Below are positions 1 to 12,045 of a DNA stretch of 64,000 bases, piece after piece (the first letter of the stretch is position 1; each line of letters starts with the position of its first letter). Source of the stretch: Erythrobasidium yunnanense (Eukaryota; Basidiomycota; Cystobasidiomycetes; Erythrobasidiales; Erythrobasidiaceae). The translations under genes and the position numbers were made by a program. The DNA is taken from NCBI GenBank assembly GCA_001600175.1, contig BCJC01000006.1, positions 147,248 to 211,247 of the forward strand, read 5' to 3'. Below the pieces are notes generated by a model, which saw nothing but the letters and a program-made list of their open reading frames with translations, was not told where the DNA came from and did not search any database.

Positions 1-50
1 GTCTTGTCGCACCCTTGACATGAGCGTGTCGACTAAACCTCTCAACACAG

Positions 51-1062
51 AATCAATCCTCGTGTCAATGTCGAGCCCATAGACACGCGCTTCATCAAGG
101 ACACCCTACAGATGATCGATTTGGCGAGCTTCACGCTTGTTGTCGACTGTACAGACAACGCTCGGACGCGGTATCTACTATCAGACGCCTGTGTCAAGGA
201 GGATGTTATACTCGTCAGCGGAGGAGCTGTAGGCCTAGAAGGCTGGTCTGGCGTTTGGAATCTTCCGCCTGCCACTGGGACAGCCTCAAACGGTAGCAGT
301 GGGAGAGGGCCCTGCTTGAGATGCATATATCCGCAAACGAAACATGACAATAGCGGGAATTGCGAAGACGAAGGAGTGCTGGGTACAGTTACTGGAGTGA
401 TAGGGACGCTTATGGCGAATGAGGCCATAAAGCTGATTGTCGGCATGCATGGTAGGCGAGCACTCTCGCGCAGACTCGCGTCTTGTTGACATCAGCTACA
501 GAGCTCAAGCCAGCAATGACTCTTTTCTCCCCGCTCTCGACCCCGATGTTCAGGAACCTCAAGTTACGAGGTCGAAAGCCCGGCTGTCCAGGCTGTGACC
601 CAGCGGCTTCTAATACGATACCAGATAACGACGATATAATTGAGCTGTGTGGCATACCTGAAGAGGATACCGATGCACGAACATCGGCAGAAGAGCTGCA
701 AGAAGCGCTTCGATCTGGCAAGAGGCTCCAGATAGTGGATGTAAGACCAGAGATCGAATATAGCATATGTTCTATCCCAGGTTCCTTAAGTATGTCTGTT
801 AAGGACGCTCTATACCTTGTACAACCTGACTTTTCCCGCAGATATCCCTCACAGCCGTATCTTACGAGATCCTTCGCTCCTGAATACTCAAATCGATAGC
901 TCGGATAAAGACATATACTTCGTCTGTAGGAGAGGCAACGACTCGCTATTGGACGCTCGCACTCTTACGAAAAGTCTGTCTGGCTCTACAGCCTCCATCA
1001 AAGATCTGCGCGGAGGTCTACGGGCATGGAGTAGCATACACAAAGACTTTCCAGCATATTGA
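51..1062 (+). CDS. UBA4: Uba4/MOCS3 adenylyltransferase-sulfurtransferase, 3' part (5' end outside window)
   Basis: E1-like enzyme that adenylates and thiocarboxylates Urm1 (tRNA wobble-uridine thiolation, protein urmylation) and, in molybdenum-cofactor users, MoaD. Exons 51-451, 496-789 and 842-1062; an upstream intron ends at base 50, so the nucleotide-binding half lies outside the window. Seen: VDCTDNARTRYLL, a zinc-type CLRC pair, the E1 cysteine in GNCEDEGVLG, a second pair CPGC, then a rhodanese domain (IVDVRPEIEY, SLNIPHSR) with the persulfide cysteine in YFVCRRGND. Both introns (44 and 52 bases) restore the family motifs exactly. The C-terminal order ThiF fold then rhodanese is diagnostic of Uba4/MOCS3. 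The next gene starts 159 bases downstream on the same strand. Confidence 0.95.
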
Positions 1063-1221
1063 ACGGTCCAGCAGCAGTTGCGCACATCATGATTGGCCTC
1101 AGACAGTTCCTTCTATAATTAGCAACTTTATCTTTTCATCAGCGCGCGGGGAGAATTTCTTTGCGAAAGCCGAAGTCGCAGAGCTCGTTGCATTTCTGGC
1201 TTGTAACGACTGCATGCGACC

Positions 1222-3503
1222 ATGTCTGTCGCCAACGCAGGACCTGCTACAACGGCAGCCTTCCCTGAAGCCAATGACACTGGAAAATTAGCAGAAGAGA
1301 ACAAGAACGGCCATAACAAGGATGACATCGACATAACCGTACGACCGGTAAGAGAAGGCTTGCTAAGGAGCTAAAATACAATATGCACAGGAACGCTAAT
1401 TCCGTCAGTATAACAGGTAGCTCCAGATCAATTCGACCCAGCCTATGAAACCTCTCGCAAAGAATTGTATAGCTACTATCTTTGGTACATAGGGAACAAC
1501 GGGTTGGTGAGGAAACTCTCAAATGCATGCATCTTAACACTAGAAGCACTTTACCGACGCTTCTGAGGCAGTCCTTGTTCAATTTCGGTCCCACCGCTTT
1601 CCAAAAGTGAGTTCAGCGAAGTTCATTATGGTCTTAAGCACCTCTCTGCTTGCCTAAGCGTATTGCTGACCCCTTCTGCCTTGCCAGCCTGATGTACCAA
1701 GCTTCCGACGCCAGCGAGACACTTCACTTTTTTGGAAGAACCCGAACAATCGAATCTATTGTATTGTTAACCAATGGTATATCCTTCGCTATACAATGCG
1801 CTCTCTTTCTCCTCCTCGGAAGTCTCGCAGACTATGGAAGATGGCGACCATATATCCTCATCTTCTGGACCATCGTGGGTGTTGGAGTAGGATTTGGCTG
1901 GTTGGGTGTCTACACGCCAGACAAATGGCGGATCGGAGTCGCTCTCTACATGGTCGGGTCAGTCCTGGCGCACTGCCATTCTGTCTAGCTGCTGATTTCG
2001 GGTGCGTACATCAGACTGATCGCATATCAGCTCACAATAACCTTCTGGACTGCTGCTTTCCCTGGTTTGGCTCGGAATCTTCCAGAAATGCGGGAAGCCG
2101 CTGCCAAATATGAGGATGGTCAAATAACTCGAGAGCAGTATGATTTCGAGGACATGATGCAGCGCAACCGTATATCGAATGTCGCTTTCATTGCTCAGTC
2201 AGCAGGGGAAATCCTAATTTTGGCTATTCTGGTTGGGATCCTGTTCGCACTACATGTGAACGACTCGGTAGCGAACAATAACTATGGTCTGGCGGTGTTA
2301 ATTGCTTATACTACTGGATGCTGGATCGTCTTGGCCATGCCTTGGTTTGTTTGGGAGAAACACCGGCCAGGAAAAGCTATACCACCTGGTCTCAATATCA
2401 TCACAGTCATGTTCTGGACTCTTTGGCGCGCCATGGTCCAAATTTGGAAGCTCAAGCAGACTCTGCTTTACTTGGTCGGATATTTGTAAGGACCCCTAAA
2501 GTGCTTGATCGTGCGCAGGCAGATATATTGATTGAGCTTGTAGCATTCTTGGCGACTCTCTCAACACGACAGTCACCGTCATCGGGACCCTCCAGAACTC
2601 AGTGGTCTCGTATAATACGCTTACGCTCACCTACCTACTCATTGTCGGAATTGCCGCTCAATTGGTGGGTATATGGCTTTTCTGGGCGGTACAGAAGAAA
2701 TTCAAGCTTAGTACAAAGGTGAAGAAAACCGTCTCAGATCAACATATAACGGCGTCCTGACCCCTAGAGCTGTGTTACCCAGACTATGTTCAACTTCGTA
2801 ATGATAGGGATCTTGCTTCTTGATGGGTGGGGTATGATTGGCATTTGGACGCAAAAGGTAAGTCAGAGAAGCTCTGTATTGGGCAAATCCCTGACCTGGA
2901 TCTTCCAGTTCGGATTTCATAACGTGTGGGAGGTCCGTATATCCCAACGCAACCATTTTAACGCGGCTGAACGTGAAATGTAGTTCTGGCTGTATCAAAC
3001 CGTATACGGGTGAGTTTCTGAAGGTTCAGAGCGATCTCCAGCTGATTGAACCGTGTTTTCCAGACTTTTCGTATGCCCCTGGTACAGGTAGGCGTTCGAT
3101 GTGATCTTAAATGATTCTACTTACAATTACTGATGTATATAACTTCACTTCTCTAGCTGTAAGTGCTTCGCTTTCGCCAAGAGCCGAGAACTAAAATCGA
3201 GAATCCGCAGATTCGCAAATTATGATTTCCGAGGTAACACCGAGAGGTTACGAATTCCTCATGTTCTCCCTCTTCTCTATTATGGGCAAGACATCAGCGT
3301 TTATCGGACCGATCGTGTCTTCCGCAATTATCGACGCATCGCCAAACGGAAACAACAGTCTTCCCTTCTACTTCTTGTTTGGTCTGACAGCAGTCGCCTT
3401 CGTTCTTCTTGCTTGGTTTGTGGATCTGAAGAAAAGCCGAGCGGAACAGGAGGCATTTTTGGCTGCCGAAAGGGAGATAAAAGAGGCTAGGGATGTGATG
3501 TAA
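1222..3503 (+). CDS. ATG22: Atg22-like vacuolar amino-acid effluxer (MFS)
   Basis: Multi-span major facilitator; family members export amino acids from the vacuole after autophagic breakdown. Twelve exons give 536 residues: 1222-1347, 1417-1506, 1572-1606, 1688-1957, 2015-2485, 2544-2718, 2783-2857, 2909-2932, 2984-3009, 3064-3087, 3157-3158, 3211-3503. Family landmarks seen: SLFNFGPTAFQN, GSLADYGRWRP, AFPGLARNLPEM, WKLKQTLLYLVGY, ILGDSLNTTVTV, then SEVTPRGYEF near the C-terminus. The N-terminal 60 or so residues are polar and acidic, as expected for a cytosolic tail. The eleventh exon appears to be only two bases; without it the frame into the last exon breaks. Start chosen as the first Met in frame with the first spliced exon. 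Confidence 0.9.
3157..3158 (+). other. Apparent 2-nucleotide microexon in the ATG22-like gene
   Basis: The dinucleotide CT lies between a good acceptor (cttctctag, ending 3156) and a good donor (gtaagt, starting 3159). The upstream exon ends with AG (3087) and the downstream exon starts with AT (3211). Only AG+CT+AT gives Ser-Tyr in frame with the conserved Ser-Gln that follows; skipping it gives the wrong frame. Flanking introns are 69 and 52 bases, normal for this window. Confidence 0.7.
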
Positions 3504-3614
3504 TCAGGGAAGCACTGTGAAGTCATCGACCTTGTGTAGACCATTGAACACCCGACATAACGCCGATCCGCTTGTCAACACTAGCCAATGCAATCTAAAA
3601 TTGTTTCAATACGA

Positions 3615-4563
3615 TTACGGGGCCAGACGCTCGATCTTCCACTGATTGCTCGAGTTCAGAGTATACCGAGCTCGATCATGCAATCTACATCGATTCTTTA
3701 GCGTTGGAGCAGCTGACAAGGTGTAAGGCTCACCTGTTCTCGCGGCCTACCCAAAATTCCACCTCGTGCGGCACTATCCTGACGCCTCCCCAACTCTTGG
3801 GTAGAGGCACAGTCTTCCCTTGATCCAAAGGATCATCGGCTTTCCGTGTCGAGCTTCCCAACTCAATGCCATATTTCGCCTCGTTTTGCTTGACGAGATC
3901 CTCCAGATCGTCTCGCCCACTAACGACCTGACTCTGAGGACTTGAATGTGCGCCTATCTGGCTACCGATTGGCCGAGATCTGAAGTACTCGTAGCTTTCT
4001 TCCGCACTGACTCGCTCCACCTTACCGGCGACCCGCACAGATCGGTGCATATCTCGCCAGTACCAACATGCAGCTGCTTTCGTGCCTTCTTTCTTGTCTA
4101 GATCAGGACTGAGGCCAAGCTCTCTGCCTTTCCGGCTTTCGTAGTTCGTGAAGAATACGAAACCGCGTTCGTCGACTTGCTTGAGCAGAACCATCCTCAC
4201 GCTTGGCTGTAGAGTCTCTGAATCTACTGTAGCGATAGAGACTGCTTCTGGCTCCGGAACACCCTGACTTTGAGCTTCGCTGAACCACTCGGAGAACTGC
4301 TCGATCGGCGAAGCTTTCAAGGAAGACAGATCCATAGGAGGAGCATGATACTGATAATGGCCGGTAATCTGCTGGTACGCCTTGCCGGCGCTGCCATTTG
4401 CGAAAGAAGTCGTGTCTTTCGATGACGGCGTCGTTTTTGGCTCGTCTTGCGTCGACTTGGACGTAGAAGCTACATCGGAAGACATGGCGTCCATTGAGAG
4501 GTATCTGGTAGAACGTATCAAAGGTCGAAGGGAAGGACGAAAGAAGATCGCGCAACGGATCAT
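3615..4563 (-). CDS. PDX3: Pyridoxamine 5'-phosphate oxidase
   Basis: FMN enzyme that oxidises pyridoxamine/pyridoxine 5'-phosphate to pyridoxal 5'-phosphate. Two exons (4563-3734, 3684-3615; 49-base intron) give 299 residues. Seen: SIATVDSETLQPSVRMVLLK, GFVFFTNYESRKGREL, WYWRDMHRSVRVAGKVERV, SRPIGSQIGAHSSPQS, EFWVGRENRLHDR, and a short last exon ending in W-K-I-E-R-L-A-P, matching the family C-terminus. The first 25 residues are basic with few acids and could be a mitochondrial presequence; an internal Met at residue 24 is an alternative start giving a cytosolic form. About 75 Ser/Thr-rich residues precede the domain. Confidence 0.95.
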
Positions 4564-4714
4564 GCAGATGCGAACGAAGTCAAGCTGGGCAACTTCCGGT
4601 CTGTCAAGCTGCAGCTAGCATATCGGTACACTTGTGGTCCTACTCTCTTGTGCGCTGCAACGATCTAGCATGGGAACGCACAACAACGCTTCTACAGGTC
4701 GCTAATCCCGCGAT

Positions 4715-6111
4715 TCAATCCTCAGATACCTCCTTCAGCATATATAGCATAGTATCTGCCCATAGGATACTCGAAGGAGAGCGCTCAGGATGCGCTCCAT
4801 CTATGTATTTGTCCTTCTGACCCGCTATCAATCTTGCCCAATCATTCACCCTGAACCGACCTTGCAGTTCTGGCAGAAGATCACCATGCTTTACTTCATC
4901 GAGCACACTTCTTATTAATGCATCCAGCTGAGCTGCTCGAGGCCAGGGCGCCCACATGTATTTCTCGGAGGTATAGTACATTGTCCTGTAGACAAGCTGG
5001 GCTTTTGGGAAGACCTCTGCCACCGTCTGTACCAGATACACGAGAGATGCTCGCTGCTTCTGCATCCTCTCAGGCGTAAGATCCGTGAAGAGCGACATGA
5101 AGGTCGACAAATCGGTTGCATTCACAGTGAGATCTACTACCAGTGTTAGCCTGACTCATCTTCTCGGACTGACGATTAGCTGATTCTCACTCTGAGCTGC
5201 GATGTCTTCTTCAGACCAGCGCCGGGTGTCCCAAAGACCAGACTGAAACTGGACGAGCGAAGGATTGATGAAAGAGCTGTCTTGATAGTGCTCCGCCAAA
5301 TTGCGTATGAGAGGGATCAGAATTGCTTCTATGCGATCTATGTATCTAGCTGCGACAATTTGCGTCAGACGTCCTCCATATTCAAGTTGCGCCTCAAAGA
5401 CTTACAAGGCGGATTGTAGTATCTATGCCCTTCTAACATCGCTCCCGTATCGTCTATCCCGTATGTGAAGAGATTGACCACATTGAGATAGCTAGATTCG
5501 GCAGTCTGGACACGACATAGCCAAGGTCTGGTGTTCTCGTCGTCTCTTCGATTCATGAACAGCTCCCTCTCTAGGCGAGTATCGTTTGCCTGCGTTCTTG
5601 CATAGTCACTGATGTAAGGCGGCGGGGAGAGACTGTCACTCGGCAGTATACATCTCTTTTCGGCTTGAACGTGGCCAGCTTCAGTGATGAGTTCGCAGAA
5701 GTCCTTCAGATGATAGCGGTCGATACTGTCGCCGAGGAGGAGCACTGTATGATTCCGCGAGGTAAGCCAATGCCGGCTGTCTTTGGCGGAAGAAGCGGTG
5801 GTAGATGAGGTTACGGGGTCAAGGAAGGAGTCGCGCAAGAGTCGTGAAGGCTTTATTGACGGGTCTAGAGGCTGCCATAGGACCTCGCGAGGATCTGGAC
5901 TGTTCACGACATAGCCATGCGTTTCGAAGGGATTCTTGCTGAGTGCGATTGGAGATATTGCTGCGGGAGCCGCTGCTGGTGCGCATCCGTGTGAAGAGTT
6001 GGCAGCGATCTTTATGTAAGGTTCGCGAACCAGGTCAACGAGAACTGAAGTCCGCCAGACCGTTACGAGAAGGACTACTGCGATGGTTGTGAGCAGCAGC
6101 GGTACGGCCAT
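4715..6111 (-). CDS. SGNH/PC-esterase-like type II membrane protein
   Basis: Not assigned to a named gene. Three exons (6111-5406, 5349-5191, 5133-4715) give 427 residues. Residues 4-24 form a hydrophobic signal anchor, so the rest should face the secretory lumen. Seen: LLLGDSIDRYHL with a nucleophile-type Ser near 129, SGLWD in the middle, and a C-terminal D-G-A-H (about 400-403) fitting the D-x-x-H of SGNH/PMR5-Cas1 type acyl-esterases. Such proteins acetylate or deacetylate glycans, but the substrate here is unknown. Several NxS/T sites support lumenal exposure. It diverges from the methyltransferase gene starting at 6383. Confidence 0.75.
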
Positions 6112-6382
6112 AGCATTGTGCAGTCTTGAAGAGAAGTCAGTAGAATGCCAAGAGGGATGTCACGCCAAACTTGTGAGCAGAACATAGGGAGATTCTCGCA
6201 AGGAGGTGTCTTCAAGCAGCCCTTTCGAGCGCTCAGACAAGTTGGGAATCCAGTAGCAGCAGCTTGGTCACAGCCTGCAGCCTCTACGTTAGTCGCTTTA
6301 CGCAAGGCTCGGCCAGCAACGAGGTCCAGTCTTCGACATCTTTTGCAAGAAGGTCGGCTCGTTTTCGCAGCTTGTTCCCTAT

Positions 6383-8324
6383 ATGGAGTTCTACTCGACA
6401 TGCGCGCGCATTCTGGACACGATTGATTCTTCTTCACCATCTTCTGCGCTCTCTCTGAGGGATCTCTGCGTCAATGCCGTCTCGAACTCGTCGTCTGCGA
6501 AAGCCTCTGCCAGCCGATGTTATGCCTTGGTCGCAGAAACACTCAAATACCTCCCTACTCTCAGCAAGCTCGTAGCGTCAACAGATATCCTCAAACAAGA
6601 AGCTAAAGTGCTAGGAAAGAAGCAGTCTCCAAGCCCGAAAAATCTGGTTATCGTCCTGGCTCATGACCTGCTTTTCGCGAAGAAAGGCATTGCTTTACCG
6701 AAAGAGCACAAGCTGAGACAGGCTGTAGAGAGATACGCCGTTCGGTGAGCTGGAAAGACTGTTTCCAAGAGCATCTGCTGACGTTTAAACAGATTTCGGG
6801 CCAATCTACAACGCGAGAAGATACGTGCTGGCGTCAGTGTAGATCAGGGTCTACAAGTGTCGATAGACAAGTATACCACTGAACGAGGGGAAGGAAAAGG
6901 CAAGAAAAGGGCTAGAGAGCAGGATGATCCGGAAGAACAGGTTTCAGACAGTCTTGAAGGCAAGATACGCTGGCTTAGAGTGAACGAGAACAAGTGGACA
7001 GTGAACGAAGCGGTCTCCTACTTGATCACCAATGCGTATCGGGAAGTATCAAGCCTGGAATCGCTAGTTACGAAAGGAGGGTGAGTTCCAACCGTATATG
7101 GACTGGACTACGTACAAACCGCTGACAGATCTTATCCAACAGGCGCTCCTTCTGTGTCGACGAGCATATTCCAAATCTCATCGCATTCCCACTCTCTTCG
7201 CTCAATCTTCCGAAACTCGAGCCATACAAAGACGCGCGCTTCATAGCGCAAGACAAAGCAAGTTGTATGCCCGCCTTCCTGCTTCTGCAAAATATCGTCG
7301 GAAGCCCGTCAAGCGGTGCGGACGAAGTAGTTATCGATGCAACGAGCGCGCCGGGAAACAAGACTAGCTATGCGGCTGCGACACTACATCGTCTTGGTAG
7401 AGGCCAGGTATTCGCGTTTGAGAGAGACAGCAAACGTTATTCCCTGCTTAAGCAGATGCTGTCAAAAGCCGGCTGCAAAAGTAAGTCTCGCGCTCGTTAC
7501 GTATCGGGATGATGCTAACTACGTTTCGTTCTAGATGTGACAACTGTACTGGCAGACTTCCTAGACAAGACATCGGCGGAAGAACCTTACAACAGCGCTA
7601 CGCATATTCTGGTAGATCCTTCTTGCTGTGCGTCCGATGCAGTCACGCATCATGCAATACAATACTGACAATGATTTGTCCAGCCGGCTCTGGTATCCAT
7701 TCTGATCCTATATCTTCGCAACAAGAGCTCCAAGCTCGCCTCAAGCCGCTGTCTGGCTTTCAGCGGCACATCCTCGCACACGCACTTCGCTTTCCCAATG
7801 CACGAAAAGTTGTCTACTCAACATGCTCAGTCCACTCAGAAGAGAACGAGAATGTGGTATTTGATGTGCTCGACAAGCCTGAATTCTCAGACTGGAGTGT
7901 CCAGCCTAGGGAGAAGACGATACCGGACTGGCCGATCAGAGGTATTGATGTCGATGGTCAGTGGGAGGGTAGAGAAGAGAGTCTGGAAGGAATGATCAGA
8001 TGCGAACGTCGAATGGGCACGCATGGCTTCTTCGTGACTGTTCTGGTCAGAGACGCGACGACCGGGACATTGGAAGACGGCGTGGAAGAGGAAGGAATGG
8101 ATGAGGATGCAGCTCTCAGGGATAGTAGTGAGGGAGAAGAGATCGACGCGGACGGCCTGTCATTCGAGAGTTCAGCTTCGGATGAAGCTTCAGTAGCCGC
8201 TTGGGTACAGGCCAAACCTCAATTCTCTCTTCTGCGGCTCGCTACGGTCAACAGGAATAGGCGTAGAGCGCAAGATGTGCTTCAAGCAGCCGAGTACTAC
8301 AGGAAGCGTGCGAAGCTCGCTTGA
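6383..8324 (+). CDS. RCM1: rRNA (cytosine-C5) methyltransferase, NSUN5/Rcm1 family
   Basis: Makes 5-methylcytosine in large-subunit rRNA in the nucleolus. Five exons (6383-6744, 6793-7080, 7143-7480, 7535-7627, 7684-8324) give 573 residues. Seen: family N-terminus MEFYSTCARILD, VDEHIPNLIAFP, the SAM pocket IDATSAPGNKTSYAAA, motif IV DPSCSGSG (Cys near 360) and motif VI VYSTCSVHSEENE (catalytic Cys near 406). RNA m5C methyltransferases use the motif VI cysteine as nucleophile and the motif IV cysteine for release; both are intact. The C-terminus adds an acidic stretch and a basic end. Start Met agrees with the conserved family start. Confidence 0.93.
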
Positions 8325-8580
8325 ATGCCCCGTACCTTTCCATGTGCCGCATGTTGTAGCTAATGCACGCTTATGCAGCATATACTTCACCCAAACTTAC
8401 ATTTGTCAACTCTTTGTGCCTTGTTTCGGCTCAGCATCATCGCATTTGAATGGTTAGCGGACCTAGCTGACCTACATCGCTACAGAAAGGCTGACCAGAG
8501 CATCGCTATAGACCGCACAGTCGCATTCACCACCTGCATCTCCTGAGCAAACACGTAACACTCAAGCAGCATCATCGACA

Positions 8581-10231
8581 ATGAAGCCGGCAGCCAACTT
8601 GGTCCAATTTCTGACTGCAAGCCCGACGCCTTGTATGATCTGGCTCCTGCACTGGTCAAGCGTTACGCTGACTGAGCCTGCGCAGACCACGCCGTGCACA
8701 ACTGTGTACTCCGACTCGAGGCAGCTGGCTTTACCCGACTTGCCGAAAGGTCTGAGTGGGACATCAAGCCAAGCGGGCGATACTATGTCACTCGGTACGT
8801 CCTCTTGTCCATTGCACATGGGCTGCGAACCTGATCTGCGACCTTCCCTATATCAACTTTCCGACCGAAATAGAAACCAATCCTCCCTTATAGCTTTCAC
8901 AGTACCTACGTCCTTCAAAGCTGGCGTCCCTCATCCTGTTGCGATAGTCGGCACCCATACAGATAGCTGTAACTTCAAGCTTCGACCTGTCAGCAAGCGA
9001 AAGCCAGCTGGAGGAAACTACCTAGCTGTGGGTGTAGAGACGTACGGAGGTGGTCTGTGGCATACCTGGTCAGTCCCACAACCCAGTGTCGGACGATGAT
9101 GCTGATGATTTGGCCATTTCGCAGGCTCGATCGAGACTTGAGCGTAGCCGGACGTGTCATTACAGCTTCACAAGACGGCAAATACATTCCACACCTCGTA
9201 CACATCAAGAAGCCTCTCGTCAGGATCCCCACTGTTGCGATTCATCTCGACCGCACACAAAACGATGCCATGAAGTACAACCAGGAAACGAGCATGCAAG
9301 CTATCTTGGGGCTAGTTAGTGATCAGACGAACGCTTCTTCGGCCGATGCGAAGAATAAGGACGCTCTTGATATCTCTGCGAACCACCACCCTCGTCTGCT
9401 GGAATTGATCGTCGAAGAACTCGCTGCAACAGGCGTAAAGGGCGTGTCAGGTGCAAAGATCGCTGTATCAGATATTCACGACTTCGAACTGTCTCTAGTG
9501 GACAACCAGGACCCCTGCTTAGGCGGTGCAAACGATGAGTTCGTCTTTTCTGCCAGATTGGACAATCTGTTCAGTACTTTCTGCGCGGCCGAAGGACTAG
9601 CAGACTCTGAGCCTACAAAAGACACAATCAATCTCTTCGCTGCGTACGATAATGAAGAGATCGGAAGTGTGTCAGCTCATGGCGCCGAGTCCAATTTCCT
9701 AGAGGCTATCGTACAAAGGGTTTCTGGCGAGCCAAAGATATACAATCAGACTATCGCCAACAGCTTCTTGCTCTCCTGTGACATGGGGCACGCTGTGCAT
9801 CCCGCGCCAGATCATGTCTCAAAGCATCAGAGCGAGCATAAGCCAATGATGAACTGCGGGCCGGCCATCAAGACGAACGCAAAGGTTAGCATGGGCGCCG
9901 TATCTGGAAGGTCATATACTGATTTAGTCTGTCGCAGATTCGCTACACGTCTCTTGCGCCTACTACCTTCTTGCTTCGTCGCATTGCTGAGAAAGCTGGC
10001 GTACCTCTCCAAGAATTCGTGGCTCGTAACGACATGCCCTGCGGCAGCACAATTGGCGCGCTCGTGTCGAAAATGGGCCTACGAGCTGTAGATATTGGAT
10101 GTGTGCAATTGTCGATGCACAGTATCCGAGAAACAGCTGGATCAGAAGATGTTGGAATGCTCATTGAGCTCTTCAAAACGTTCTACAAGCACTTTGCAGA
10201 GGTAGATGCAAGTCTGAAGATGGATGACTGA
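8581..10231 (+). CDS. APE4: Aspartyl aminopeptidase (M18)
   Basis: Metallopeptidase removing N-terminal Asp/Glu; the yeast orthologue Ape4 is cytosolic and vacuolar. Five exons (8581-8632, 8686-8794, 8874-9068, 9125-9884, 9938-10231) give 469 residues, normal for the family. Seen: [15 protein letters not shown], first metal motif GTHTDS (about residue 82), LSVAGRV, SARLDNL, glutamates in [25 protein letters not shown] and the last metal histidine in LSMHSIRE. All expected metal and catalytic residues are present. Every splice junction falls inside a recognisable family motif. Starts 256 bases after the methyltransferase gene on the same strand. Confidence 0.95.
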
Positions 10232-10640
10232 CTAGCAGTAGGCCACAAGCCAGGGAGGGCTAGCAGACTCTAATCTAGAGACCGTAATAAAAGTAGCTCA
10301 TCGGACATGAAGAAGGTATGACTATGCGTAAGAGTCAGTCTAGTTCGGTAGAAGCATAGGCAAAATGCAAATATCCGGCTTCGGCAAATGCGACAGCCAG
10401 AATGACTCCAGATCGCGGAAATTTTCGGCTTATATTGCAATACTCCAATGATATATTACCAAGAAAAGGGTATAAGGCATTATATATCACTTATTGGGTG
10501 TTCGCCGCAACCTGCAGCTTTCCTCGCTGCCTACTCCCCGCCTTCAAGCCATTTCTTCTTGCTTTGCACGACACCTGCTTCGCATGTCGCAGGTGGACAC
10601 TAAGCGTGATACCTTCCTACCTCACGCGCTTCTCGCTGAT
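10232..10640. other. Convergent 3' intergenic region
   Basis: Lies between two genes pointing at each other. AT-rich patches around 10430-10500 (for example tatatatcac) may serve polyadenylation. No coding signal seen. Confidence 0.5.
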
Positions 10641-11643
10641 TTACGCCTTCTTTCCCTTGTTTGCTCTGGCGGACCTTCTTGGCGTAGCGCTTTCGTTTCC
10701 TGATGTCTCTCCATCGCTGGTAACGTTTCCAGTAGGAGTTACTCCTCCTGTTCCTTTGGCGACCAAGTTCCTTCCGCTGACAGTACGTCTAGTCCTGAGG
10801 TGGTGCTCTGGAATCCACTCATTATCGACACCCTGTGCCGTGCCAGATACCGGAGTACCAGCTCGTGGGGTGGGTGACTTGGCGACTACGGAAGTCGACT
10901 TTGAACGCTTGGTCCGGGCGCTGCCTGGCTTTCCGCTGATCTTGGGAGCGATGAAGGCGGTATATACCCAGTAGAGCGGTAAGCCGAGGAGGGCTAGCAC
11001 TAGAGGGTAGAGGATAAGGCTGCGAATTACTTGGTCAGCTTGTGTCTGCGTGCGAACGGGATTATACCTACAGTTGCAAGTCGAACCACGAGCCCTTTGG
11101 CTCTCTGATGGTGACGCTTCCGTCGTATGCCACGACTCGATGGACAGCCTTCTTGAGGTCTGATGTCTCGGTGTAGTCTACGTAGACGGTAAATCCACAG
11201 TCCTGCTCTTTGAGTTCCGAGTAGAAACGGTAAGGCACATCTACAGGGCCGGTCCTTCCTCCAGCAGGCAAGACGAGGGAGTACTTTGCAGCTGTTGTGT
11301 TTGCCAGATGTCGTTCTTTTCCACCGCTTTCTCGCAGAGCGCCGCTGATACTGTCGATAGACAGGTCGGTTTTCGCGTGGTTTGCGAGCTTCAAGATGAT
11401 CGTGTTTGGCTGGCCATTGTAGACGATACTCAGAGGATTGTCTTCAGCAAAGGCGCCGTTGGCTTCGAGGTGCGGCTGGGAGGAGAAGATGGAAGCGGCA
11501 GCTGAAGGACATGGTTAACCCATTTCAAGACGAGCATTAAGGCAGGGTAAGCTTGGCTGTAAGCTGAGTCGAAATGCATCTAAACACTTCTACTTACCCA
11601 AGGTAAAGCTCCCAGCAAGCAGCGCAGTCGCTCGTAGCAGCAT
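10641..11643 (-). CDS. IRC22: Irc22 / TRAP-alpha-like ER membrane protein
   Basis: Three exons (11643-11598, 11501-11072, 11019-10641) give 284 residues. Residues 1-24 look like a cleavable signal peptide (MLLRATALLAG, then AAAS). The lumenal part carries VYNGQPNTIILKLANHA and DVPYRFYSEL, as in the alpha subunit of the translocon-associated protein complex. One transmembrane helix (about 160-182, LALLGLPLYWVYTAFI) precedes a strongly basic Ser/Thr-rich cytosolic tail ending ANKGKKA. Fungal members are named Irc22. Role at the translocon is inferred from the family. Head-to-head with the mucin gene at 12046. Confidence 0.8.
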
Positions 11644-12045
11644 GATGGATCCGGTCGTTCTGAGGGGAAAGGCTGGCTACTCGAAATCGTCAAGAAAACC
11701 TGAAGAAAATGGGCGTACTTTGATGTTTTATAACCAACAATGCTATCTACCTGCTTCCTGCGCTGTTCTGCGCTCTCATCCTGCCCTCGTCGTCGTGCCG
11801 GAAGATGCCTTTGTGGAGACCGCTTTCAAGGGAATGAACTAATGCTGCAACGCTGCCTTTCTGCCTGCTAACACTATCGCTGAGTCTAGACCAAGTGCCT
11901 ACACTGCCTGGAGGTCGTCCGAGGGCTGCTAATCTACCTCTGCTGCAACCTGCCATAACGCTTCATCGAACCGAAATCAGCAGCAAGTCTGGCCACACCT
12001 GCATGGCTAGATGAGTAACGATATTCACAGCTCAAGCAGCGAGAG
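11644..12045. promoter_or_regulatory. Divergent promoter region, IRC22 / MSB2-like
   Basis: 402 bases between two divergent start codons. No coding signal; no specific factor site recognised. Confidence 0.4.
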
